64,000 nt of DNA from Kitagawia praeruptora (lineage: Eukaryota; Streptophyta; Magnoliopsida; Apiales; Apiaceae), in assembly GCA_037693485.1 (NCBI GenBank), contig CM075346.1, positions 46,732,001 through 46,796,000 on the forward strand. The letters run 5' to 3'. The notes beneath the pieces are model-generated. The model did no database searches. It was not told the DNA's origin and worked only from the letters and a program-made list of their open reading frames with translations. The position numbers were made by a program, and so were the translations under genes. Numbering within the stretch: the first letter of the stretch is position 1; the number at the start of each line of letters is the position of its first letter. Of the stretch, positions 10,248 to 20,341 are shown one piece after another.

Positions 10248-12085
10248 CACCCCCAAACTTAAACCGATGCTTGTCCTCAAGCATAAACAATTACAACTAA
10301 CTAATTAACTAGTACCACTTCCGTAGGTGATCACGGTTGCATTTGGCATATGCAACAAGCCCTTTAAACCCCTAGCAGCCCTAGTGGACGAGTAAGGTCT
10401 CGTGAGGGCCTATAGCGAATGTACCCACAAAATCCATGTAACCTAATGCAATGCAATGCATGAATGCAACTAATATGAAAATGCAAACAATCTAGTACTA
10501 ATATCCTACCATACCTTCAAATCCTCTCATGCCATATCAACTTAAGAATCAAAGTAAATACGCAATGTCTTGGTGTCGAAAGTGCAAGTATTCACATAGT
10601 CTACTCAATGAACATGCATAAGTTCTTATAAGTCCATGTCAAGTGTAAGAATAAGTTAGTAAACATGCTAAGTCTACAAGAGTACATCTTTGAGACAAAA
10701 CTCGGGATCTCATACGAAAAACAAGCAAACACTCACAATCCACTCACTAAAGAATATTCACTCAAGAACAAGGGTAAGTGTATCACTCAATACCAACAAA
10801 ATCATAAGCATGCTTGACATTTGGTATCAATCTAACTCTTAACACAACATACATCAATGACGATAATCAAAAGGTCTTTATTTGGGTTGTAACGGGGCTA
10901 AGAACAAGGTATGTCAAATAAGCCAAATCAGGTGAAGTGTCAAAAGCTAGTAAGTACCATAATAAATCATACACAACACCCTATTTTTCCCCTACATAAT
11001 TTTTACTAAAACAAACACTCGACTAGTTGACTAAAGTAAGATCACAACAAACACAAACATGCTCTCATAATATATTTTTTTTCTTTTTTTCTCTTTTTTT
11101 TTTCTTTTTTTTCCCCGAGAGCTAGATAAAACAATAATTATATACACAATAACAATGATCCCATGAATTTATTACATATGCCGACTATCAAGTAAACAAA
11201 CCCAATTTTCAATATTTCCCCCAAAAGTAAGACCAACAATAAACCCCTCCTTGCACACCTTATTACTCCCTTAAGCACTCTAATAGCCTTTGACAATGTG
11301 GGTTCAAATTAATGTACGGCCAATACAAGAAAAAGGTCTAGGCAAGTAATATGGTATGTCACCGAAAAATAGGATTAAGCTCAACGGGTTAACTAATTGA
11401 TCATTTAAACATGGTATGGTAATATGGGAAAATATGCGGTTATTCCTAATTGTCTTTATCATTTTAATCGTCAAAAAATGTCATGCGTTTCAAGAAAGAC
11501 CTCAAACAACTGCTAGCAATGCAAACAATATGTGGACACTCAAGCAAACGAATAAATTGCACAAATATGCAATAAGGCTAAAAAACTCACTTGGTGGAAA
11601 AACATACTTAATCCCAAGCAAAAATCTCTCTAATGCACCTACTTGTATTCAAAGCATACAAACTAAATCATCTTGCACATATTCATGTCCTTCTAATCAC
11701 TTACAACATTCAATAAGTCTACTAGCTTTAACTTAGTAGTGTATGTGTGTGAACAAGAACAAAGCATATCACTTCTCAATCAAAAGCATCAACAACACAA
11801 AATTCCTATCCAGCATGGGTGCAAATGCAAACTACTATGAACTCACATTATATACGAACATAAAAACAGAATGTCCTATATGAAATAAACGTAGATAACA
11901 GGAACATAAATGCATAATTTACTACTACTAATATGCAAAGCATGAAATCCTACATGAACACATAATACAACAACAACTACTAATCCCTCAAACCACCCCC
12001 AAACTTAAAATATTCAATGTCTGCATTGAATGAAAGTAAATACAAGGGATAGTAGAAAACATACCTAAATAAAAATGCCGAAAAG
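10248..12085 (-). other. Long non-coding internal part of element B
   Basis: No coding signal over about 1.8 kb. It starts with the polypurine tract (minus strand AAGTTTGGGGGTG, 10248-10262). It then has the block at 10310-10440 shared with elements C and E, a polypyrimidine run at 11069-11114 at the same relative place as in C and E, and stretches similar to the C internal region (for example around 10560-10930 and 11330-11560). The ORF at 11416-11736 is not conserved intact in C and is probably spurious. Confidence 0.7.
10310..10440 (-). repeat. Conserved block beside the polypurine tract (element B copy)
   Basis: Block with the strings GTAGGTGATCACGGTTGC and GGCATATGCAACAAGCCC and a short ACGAG...CTCGT hairpin. 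It recurs at 24094-24230, 29236-29360 and 55610-55740 in elements C and E. A 70-codon frame is open in those three copies but broken here by an indel. Confidence 0.75.
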
Positions 12086-12103
12086 CGTGGGTTGCCTCCC
12101 ACG
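12086..12103 (-). promoter_or_regulatory. Conserved stem-loop after the element B ORF
   Basis: Sense RNA CGUGGGAGGCAACCCACG can form a perfect 6 bp stem around the loop AGGCAA. It lies 46 nt downstream of the stop codon of the 12150-13073 ORF and is preceded by the palindrome AAGCGCTT. The same stem-loop occurs at 26733-26750 and 31906-31923 in element C with one C-G pair changed to U-G. The role is unknown; RNA stability, packaging or dimer formation are possible. Confidence 0.6.
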
Positions 12104-12149
12104 AAGCGCTTGTTTAGAGTCAATTAGCTTGACTACGTCCAAGCCTCCA

Positions 12150-13073
12150 TTAAGGATGATAATAGTTGGCCTGGTCATCTCTTCGTGAGACTTCATCGTC
12201 ATCACGACGGCACACTTTCTGCCCCTTCTCCTCGCTTGGCCTATTCGTGTAACAACTATGTCCTATTCCAATGCCTTCATTTATTGACCCAAAATCTGTC
12301 AATTTGTAGAACAACACACACTCGCGGGCTTCGCTTGAATATAATGGAGGAGGGTAAATGTAAGTTGCTGAAGACTTTGGTTCCTCAAAGAGAACTTCCT
12401 CCATTGGCTCTGATGCGCTACCTCCATCTTTATACTCTGAGACAAGTAGAAGATCTGCATCTTTCCCATGATCATCAACCTCTTGGTACGCACATACCAA
12501 TTCTTGAAATTTCTGGAGCTCACCAGTGTCTATCCCAATTTGTGCCCCTTCCAAATCATCCACCATCCTAACATGATCAAATTCCTCACATGGCTTGTGA
12601 TCACTCACCTCACCTTGGAATTTGTCTTCCTCAATTATGCATGCAGTACCTTGCTCCAAGTCACCGTTATTTTCTGGAATTGCCTCTAGTATGAACTGTT
12701 GTTTCTCTTGTTCCAAGGCACTCAAAACTTGAGCAATTAGTGTCCCCATAGATTTGGTAGACTCCTCATAACTCTTTGCAAGCATCCTAATCTCCTCCAT
12801 AGCATCAACCTCATCTGACTGAAAAGTAGGAGTAGGTTGCTGATGTTGAAACTCTTCACTATCAAAGAAATATGACATATCTGGAACATCTTGCTGGTAC
12901 TGTTGAGGATGGTATGGAAAACATAGTTGTTCCTCATAACTGACATATGGATCAACTCCTTCGTAGTAACAATATTGTGAGGGATCATGAACGCCCAAAC
13001 ACTGCTCACATTGCAGAGGCATGAATGTCCTCGAATATGCCCACCATGGCAACTCCTCGCATGCCATCTTCAC
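12150..13073 (-). CDS. Element B small ORF, gag-like remnant (307 aa)
   Basis: The only long ORF of element B, placed just after the 5' LTR and primer site, where gag would be. Near the N-terminus (residues 22-35) is C-x2-C-x3-H-x5-C, close to the gag zinc knuckle C-x2-C-x4-H-x4-C. The following part is rich in Q, E, D and Y with a helical stretch around residues 95-130, and the tail is charged. I infer it is a leftover gag C-terminal region, kept open in this copy. No capsid or enzyme domain is seen. The first ATG at 13073 may not be the true start. It corresponds in position, not in clear sequence, to the ORF of element C. Confidence 0.6.
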   Translation of the reverse strand: MKMACEELPWWAYSRTFMPLQCEQCLGVHDPSQYCYYEGVDPYVSYEEQLCFPYHPQQYQQDVPDMSYFFDSEEFQHQQPTPTFQSDEVDAMEEIRMLAKSYEESTKSMGTLIAQVLSALEQEKQQFILEAIPENNGDLEQGTACIIEEDKFQGEVSDHKPCEEFDHVRMVDDLEGAQIGIDTGELQKFQELVCAYQEVDDHGKDADLLLVSEYKDGGSASEPMEEVLFEEPKSSATYIYPPPLYSSEARECVLFYKLTDFGSINEGIGIGHSCYTNRPSEEKGQKVCRRDDDEVSRRDDQANYYHP

Positions 13074-13189
13074 ACACTCAAGTACCTGAACACACCGAAC
13101 TAAACAAGATAGATGAGAAAAAATCTGAGTCAGTGAACGCTAACGACCACTATTGACAAGCACATAAACCAAAAATAAAACACCGATGA

Positions 13190-13207
13190 TCCCCGGCAGC
13201 AGCGCCA
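13190..13207 (-). other. Primer-binding site of element B
   Basis: Minus strand TGGCGCTGCTGCCGGGGA, six bases inside the 5' LTR. It matches the complement of the 3' end of plant tRNA-Asp (TGGCGCCGTTGCCGGGGA) with two differences. Confidence 0.8.
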
Positions 13208-13213
13208 AAAACT

Positions 13214-14717
13214 TGTTTGCACTAATTCACGCAAGCGTACGTGGTCACAAGTAATACAGATAGAAGTCAAGTTCGTTCCCACAGAGATCTGGTTATGGTT
13301 TTAATTCAGTAGATGTACCTATGCAACAATGTATGATTATTATTCACTGCTAAGACAATTAACAAATTGGGTTTTGATTAACTAAGATTAACTAAAAAAA
13401 CAAATTAACAAACTAAGAATTAACTAACTAACGAGAATTTAAATCAAATTACTTCTGCAAGAGAAAACATGGGATCCTAACTTCATCAAATACTTTGCTT
13501 ATATCTGACGCCTTTAATCACTATATGCAATGGTTATGATATCTGATCGGATAACACGAAACAAGTACACGCTACCTCTAAGTATACGTATACCAAACTA
13601 AACATACATCCACAAAAGAGATAGAAGATGAATAGACACCAATTATGCTTAGACCCTATATGTCTATAGAATTTGAAAACATAACGGTTGAAGAACAAGT
13701 TATCCATAAAGATCACATAGGGCAATATAAGTATTCTCATCTCATACTACGAATCATGTTGATAAACAATCATGAACCTATGCTAGCATGGCAAGTTCTA
13801 AATCTCAAGATCCACTTTCACTTCACAAGAGATTAACAAATTAGATGTTCGCGACGCATCTATCAATTAAGCATAACTATACGAGGATATCAATTATACA
13901 CCACACACAGATCTTTAAAGCATCAAGATACTAAGTTCCATAAATAACTCCGTTAGAATCCCATGACAACGATTAGCTCATAATTGAACCGTTCATCATC
14001 ATGGGATTTGATGAAAACAAGACAATAAACAAGATATTGAAGAAAGAAGCAATAATATTATTAAAATAAAGAGTTGAGAAAACAAATCTATAATCTAAGG
14101 TAACACAAAAGATGAAGTAGATCTAGATCCGTTGGTTGTCACGAGCGTTGAATCCTTCTCTCCTTTTCTCTCTTGCAGATCTAAGCTATGTTACAATAAT
14201 AAAACTATCATACGAATTACAATGCTAAGATGTGTTTAAATAGGCTCTAGATTTCTTGCCCAGCAAGAAATTACCTTCTATTACAATTAGAATTCAATTA
14301 AGGTACTAAAATTGCCCAAAATACAATTAGAACTTGAAAAGGGCAAAACAGTAATTCCCTGCTCCCATCAGTCTGATTGTCGAGCTGTCTCCGCCCAACA
14401 CACGCAGCCTGCTCGTACAACACCTGTTCCATGTTGTAGAAAATCTCCCAAGCTTCGCGTGGGCAGTAAGATCGCTGAAAACGGATTTATAGAACTCCAG
14501 ATATGGCCAAAACAGTGTAGACTTCACAACCGTCCCGGAAAATCCGAATTTTAATCAATTTAATCTCCAAAACACGACAGAAGCATCACCTTAATCAACA
14601 TTCTTGCAAGCCTGCACATGTACACAAAACACATCAAAACTACGACAAACTTGAGTCCAAGACAATCAATTTAAGCCGATATAGAATGCTCCAAGTGGAT
14701 ATAAAATCCAATTATCA
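13214..14717 (-). repeat. 5' LTR of element B
   Basis: A 1504 bp LTR paired with 8743-10247 and followed by target duplication ACCGC. By eye about 40 single-base differences separate the two. Confidence 0.92.
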
Positions 14718-14722
14718 ACCGC

Positions 14723-16459
14723 TCTTTTTATTCTCTACCAAGATGCTCAATTTGGAGTTCCCACCATGGAGGAGTTTAGTTACTTTTTTAATATCCGTAA
14801 AACGGGTAAAGGTTACTTCTACTTGGTTGTTAATAAGAAGCATAATAAGAAAGGGTTTTCTGAAGGAAAAATCAGTAATGTGAAGAGATGGAAAGAACCT
14901 TTCTTTTATGTTTGGGATGTTGAAAGGGTCAAGGTGACCTTCAACTATGATCCAAGTAAGAACGCGCCCTTATTGTATATATGCATAAATCTTTTACTTA
15001 TACATATCTTCTAACTTTTATTTTTCTTCGCCTTCAAAGATAGAAGAATAGTAGACGAACTTGTGGGCGCGCCCTTGCTACGAGCTCAAACCATACTCGA
15101 CCTTCCAGCTGGAAGTTTTGACCATACCACCTTGGTAACAGAGAAAAACTTGAAAAGAGTTGGACTTCTCTCCCAGGAAGTTGGCAAAATCATCCCATTT
15201 CAACGTTTTAGGAACAGAGTTCCTATTAAATCGACCGTTAGTGAAGATTTAAAGGAAGGTGAAGAGGAGAACAACTTGGAAGAGAATATCCCTACTAACA
15301 AGGATATTCTTTCTTATGAAAGTATTCTCTCTGAGGAGGGCGCGTCTTTACGAAAAGGCGCGCTCTTCGATACTGGTAGATTAATTTATGAAATCATTTT
15401 ATGCTTTTTGCACACACATACTGCTTTGTATTGCTTTATTTTTCACTAACTCGTTTTTCTTTCTTCTTTCCAGATATGGATCTCCCAAAAGGCTTCGGAA
15501 TTAGCCTAGACAAACCCTCAGGTGCAAAAATTAACAGGACGCGTCCTCCAATCAAAGAGAAACAAGCTATTCCTGCCGTGAAGTCTCCAAAGCACAAAAT
15601 CCCTCCCTCCGATTCTTCCATCCCTTCTGCACCAGAGGACGCGTCTTCGAAACGCCAAAAATTATCAGAAATTCCTGATCCCACTGTGCAAACTTTCTTG
15701 GGTGCTGCCTCCTCAAAATACTTTAAGGAAGAAGAAGTGAAAGGTTGGCAAGCCCGTTCTGAGGAGGAGGTTGAAGATGTGTTGGTTAATGCCGCTGCCC
15801 AACTCCATTTTCATGCTACTCATGTCAAAGGTCTTAACACCAAGATCAGGGCACGCCTAACGGAGCTAAAGACTGAAAATAACAATCTGTCCAAGCAGCT
15901 GAAAGGAAAAGACGATCAGTTCAAAAAACTGAGGGAGGCAAAGGATACTCAAATTGCCAAACTCAACAGTGAACTATCTTCTGCCAAAAAGCAATACAAA
16001 TCTCTCGTCGAATCAAACAAAAAACTTCAACTGGAAAGAGATGCTCTTGAGGAAGAGAAGTTAACTGGCTGGGCTGCTGAGAAGAAAATTATTAAGGACG
16101 CGGCCTTTGCTGATGGCTTCAAGAATTATGCCTCCGGCTTCCTGGCTGTTGACTCTGATTATGACTTCTCTAAATTTGGGCAGGAAACTGTTGATTGGAT
16201 TGAAAAATTCAAAGTAGATGAAGCCGAGGCTATCAAGGCAAAAAGAATCGCCCTTGGTCTTGAACAACCTTATGAGGACGCGTCCTTGGAAGGAACTCCC
16301 TCACCTGTGAAAGAACAAGAGGGCAACCTTGAAGCTTCTCCTGTCAAATCTCCCCAGGCAGAGAATGTATCTGAAATCATACCTTCTTCTAAGGACGCGT
16401 CTCCTCCAAAGAACGTATCTCCCATTAAGGAAGCGTCCCCTTCGAAGGACGCGCCTTAA
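14723..16459 (+). pseudogene. Tat antisense accessory gene, second part (three exons, coiled coil)
   Basis: Continues the Transposase_28-like domain cut by element B (FILYQDAQFGVPTMEEF onward). Predicted exons are 14723-14955, 15040-15375 and 15474-16459. Both introns (14956-15039 and 15376-15473) have GT-AG ends and the same phase, so the frame is kept across both joins. Exon 3 carries RIVDELVGAPLL and an acidic tail. Exon 4 has a basic start, a coiled coil of K/E/L heptads (about 15820-16070) and a C-terminal run of SPxK-like repeats before the stop at 16457-16459. Introns argue that the gene is expressed by RNA polymerase II from the plus strand, independent of the genomic retroelement RNA, in which these signals would be antisense. 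Function unknown. Confidence 0.75.
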
Positions 16460-17047
16460 TATTTCTCTATTTATTCTGAATCGTTTGACTTTGGTACTTA
16501 ACTTTTCAGAGGTGCAGGCCCTCTGTAAAACCTTGCAAGTTGTAACTTGAATATGTTCCAGATAACTTTTAATCATCTTTTGACCTACATATGCTATCTT
16601 GTCCCTTCAAATTTCTTGCTTTGCTCTTTTAACATTTAGAATTAAAACAGGACGTGCCTTATGGTCAGGTGTGATTTCTTGAGCAAGTTGTTATAATATG
16701 CTTTTTATTGTTTTCATCATTTAAACAATGGGCATGCCCTGGTTTGAGGGCACGGTCTCTTTTATTCTTTGCCAAGTTCTGGAAAATTCTTTGATAGTAA
16801 CTTCAAGAGATTTCTAAAGCAATCTTTGTTAAAAAAACTTGAATTTCTTCAAATACTGGAATCTCTTCAGAACAAGGGAAGGTATATATATTACCCCTTA
16901 GCTAAGGAGAACAATTACCGAAAAGTGTGAATAAAACTAGGGAAGGCGTACATGCACTACCCCCCTAGACTAGGAGAACAATTATTTGTGCTAATCTATA
17001 ATTTAATTATAAGCCTTCATAAAATAGGGGGCCGAAGTCGCACACTA
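16460..17047. other. Gap between the antisense gene and pol of the Tat element
   Basis: Both genes end here, so the two reading directions converge. Decayed versions of the palindromic motif occur (GGACGTGCC near 16652, GGGCATGCCC near 16730). Two similar tracts around 16875-16930 and 16940-16990 read as CTAGGGAAGG...ACTACCCCC-type repeats. No gene is seen. Confidence 0.5.
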
Positions 17048-18071
17048 CTGATAATATTTCCTTAAATTTTCCGCATTCTAGGCTCTTGGGATTGTGTTGC
17101 CATCCAAGTCTTCTAGATGATAAGTTCCTTCCCAGATGACAGACTTGATCCTGTAAGGTCCTTCCCAGTTTGGACCAAAAACACCATGAGCAGCAACTCT
17201 TGTATTTGGCATGACTTTGTGAAGAACCAAATCTCCTACCTTGAAAAGCTGAGTCTTCACTTTCTTATTATAGTACCTTGCATCCCTTTGTTGATAAGTT
17301 GCTAAGCACAACTGTGAGTTGACCCGTGCTTCTTCCAACAAATCAAGATTCAACCTTTGATTTATCATGTTTGCCTCTTCGTTGTAAAAATCCCTACGAA
17401 ACGAACCTACCCCAATCTCCACATGAACCATTGCTTCACATCCATAAGACAACATAAAAGGAGACTCGCCAGTCGTGGACCTCGGAGTCGTGTTATACGA
17501 CCACAGAACCATGGGAAGCTCCTTAGGCCAATTACCCTTGCTTTCTTCCAATTTTGCCTTCAAGGTATGCTTGATAATTTTGTTAATCGCTTCCGTTTGT
17601 CCATTACTTTGAGGATGATAAACAGCAGCAAACTCCTTCTTTATTCCCAAGTCATCACATAACTCCCGCAATTCCTTGCTATCAAACTGTTTCCCATTAT
17701 CTGACACAAGCTTATATGGGATTCCAAACCTGCACATAATAGAGTTAAACACAAAATCTCTGATTTTCCTCGCGGTGATAGTGGCCAAAGGCATGGCCTC
17801 TGCCCACTTGGTGAAATAATCTACAGCAACTACAGCATACTTAACACCTCCCTTAGCTTTAGGGAGTTCTCCAATAAGATCTATCCCCCACATGGCGAAT
17901 GGCCATGGACTCATCATAGAAGTCAGAGTAGTTACAGGAATAGTTAGCAAATCGTTGGCACTTATCACAAGCTTTCACAAATTCACAAGCATCCTTCTTC
18001 ACAGTAGGCCAATAATAACCTTGTCTTAATACTTTCATTGCCAATGAACCACCCCCGAGTGATTTCCACAA
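17048..18071 (-). pseudogene. Tat integrase
   Basis: Integrase part of the polyprotein. The N-terminal zinc-binding region ends in CDKCQRFAN (about 17950-17975), in a different frame from the core. The catalytic core has GIDLIG, SDNGKQF and NGQTE, giving D and a D(35)E pair, so the triad is intact. The C-terminal part reaches NTIPRA, followed by a TAG stop where related proteins have Trp; homology goes on to about 17048. Frame changes occur near 18040 (an extra G in a GGGGG run) and near 17950. The core would be active in form but cannot be made as one protein here. Confidence 0.88.
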
Positions 18072-18077
18072 ATTCCC

Positions 18078-20341
18078 TCATGAACCGATGTAGTCACATT
18101 CATCTCCATCTATGCACTTGAGAAGTGGTTGGTTGAAACCTCTCTTGTACAGAATTCCATCATACTCCACAAACCTAGTTGCTTGATACCGGAGTCGCCT
18201 TGCTTCGATTTTATCTACAGGTAGAGTCCCCTTACGAACATACTCTTGAATTGGTGTCATCCAAGTAACTTGAGGAATGTTTTCTACCTCCATGACTTCT
18301 ACTTCTGGAATACTTGGCACTTCTTGAATTTGCAAAGAAACAGTTCCTAATAACGTAGTATCTTTCTGAGATCCCAACTTGGCTAAAACATCTGCATTGC
18401 AATTCTCATCCCTGGGAATGCAATCTAGTCTTACCTCACGAAACTTCGAGATCAAACGCCGAACTTCATGTAAAGTTCTGTCCTTGGACCTCTACATTGA
18501 AACCCTCCTTTAAACTGTCCAACTACTAACTCAGAATCACTCAATATCACCAAATTTACTACTTTCATCTCCAGAGCCATCTTCAACCCGTTAATCAGAG
18601 CTTCATATTCCGCATCATTATTAGTTGCCTTGAACTTGAAATGGATCGCACCCAAGAGTTGATTTCCTTTAGGGGTTACCAATACTATACCTGCACCAGC
18701 ACCTCCATTATTTACAGCTCCATCGACATGCAACTTCCACCAAGGCTGGGGAATATCCTCAAGAGGACGCGCCCTCTTAGTAAGAACTTCTGGCTCTACC
18801 AACACAATCGACTTTTTCTCATTTTCTAAATCAAATTCCAAAATGAAATCAGCCAAGGCTTGACCCTTGATGGCAGATCTAGGAGTGTACTCCAAATTAA
18901 ACTGACTAAACTTAATGGCCCACTTCAACATCCTCCCCGAAGCATCTGGTTTATGAAGAATTACCCTCAACGGATAAGATGTGCTAACTTCAATCCTATG
19001 TGCTTGAAAATAAAGACGTAGCTTCCTTGCGGCCAAAACCAATGCATAGACAATCTTCTCCATGCTGGTATAGCGAGTCTCCGCATCCAACAACTGCTTA
19101 CTCACATAATAAATGGGAGACTGATAATCCACTTCCTCTTTTACTAGTACAGCGCTCACAGAATATTCTGACACAGCCAAATACAAGATCAGAGTTTCTC
19201 CCTCACTTGGTTTTGCAAATAATAGCGGGTTTCCCAAATGTTCCTTGATTTTCTGAAAAGCTTCCTCACACTCAGGAGTCCACACAAAGTCACTAGTTGC
19301 ACCTTTGATGGCTTTGAAGAATTCTTTGCACTTATCTGAAGACTTTGAGACAAAACGATTGAGAGCAGTTATCCTCCCTGTTAAACTCTGAACTTGCTTC
19401 ACACTAGATGGAGACTTCATATCAAGTAAAGCTTTAATCTTCGCTGGATTTGCCTCGATTCCGCGATGATTGACAATAAATCCCAAAAACTTCCCGGACT
19501 CTACCCCGAAGACACATTTTTTAGGGTTTAGTTTCATTTTGAACTTTCTCAAAATTTCGAACATCTGTCCCAAATAGACTTCCATAGTCTTCCCGATTAG
19601 ATCCTTAAACATCATATTCACCAGTCTCTGATAGGTCACCCCAACATTGATCAGACCAAATGGCATTCCAATGTAATAATATAATCCTCTATCTGTAATG
19701 AAAGAGGTATGTTCCTGATCTGGCTCATACATAAGAATCTGGTTGTAACCGGAATAAGCATCCATGAAACTCAAGAGAGCATGACCAGCTGTGGCATCCA
19801 CTAATTGATCAATTCGAGGGAGAGGAAAACTATCCTTAGGACAAGCCTTGTTCAAATCAGTGAAATCTACACATGTTCTCCATTTTCCGTTAGGCTTCTT
19901 AACCAGAACCGGATTGGCTAACCAGTCTGGATAGTAAGACTCCTTGATCAAACCCACATCCAGAAGTCTATCAACTTCCTCCTTCAATGCTATAGCTCTC
20001 TCTCCACTTACAAGTCGACGTTTTTGGCGAATTCCCTTCTTGGTGGGATCTATATTCAAATGGTGACACATAACCTTTGGATTAATGCCAACCATGTCAG
20101 CATGACTCCAATCAAATACATCCAGATTGTCTAATAGGAAATCGGTGAGCATTCCACGCAACTCAAGATTAAGCTGAGATCCGATCTTTAAAAACTTACT
20201 TGAATCCTTTTCATCCACCATGATAAAAATCGTATCTTCTACAGGACCAGTCTTCTCTACTGGTTGAGGCGTTCTTGGATCAAGATCAAAATCAAAACTT
20301 CGTGGATCTTCAACAGGTATTTCTTCCTTGACAATTTTTTT
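18078..20341 (-). pseudogene. Tat reverse transcriptase and RNase H, catalytic box deleted
   Basis: Polymerase region in the same frame as gag. It has the LVKKPNGKWRTCVDFTDLNK and SFMDAYSGYNQI motifs. Where the family has the YVDD box, the protein goes straight from GKTMEVY to LGQMFEILRKF, so about 17 codons including both catalytic Asp residues are missing in frame. RNase H follows (VDGAVNNGGAGAGIVL, NNDAEYEAL, SDSELVV). The frame breaks at about 18480 and continues as DCIPRDENCNADVLAKLGS in another frame to 18078. Upstream, only about 40 codons separate the gag end from RT, so the aspartic protease is also deleted. The element cannot copy itself. Confidence 0.92.

Larger units (their letters stand above)
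8743..14717 (-). mobile_element. Element B, non-autonomous LTR retrotransposon nested in the Tat element
   Basis: A 5975 bp element with TSD ACCGC (8738-8742 and 14718-14722). LTRs are 1505 and 1504 bp with TGTTTGC...TATCA ends, about 97 percent alike by eye. A primer site at 13190-13207 matches the 3' end of plant tRNA-Asp, and the polypurine tract is next to 10248. The 2966 bp internal region has one ORF (12150-13073) and no reverse transcriptase, integrase or protease, so it is a LARD-like passenger. Elements A, C and E are related in structure. Confidence 0.93.

Noticed and set aside
10310..10440. Possible hammerhead ribozyme in the conserved block (GACGAG...CTCGTGAGG)
   Set aside because: The required CUGANGA and GAAA core strings are not present on either strand.
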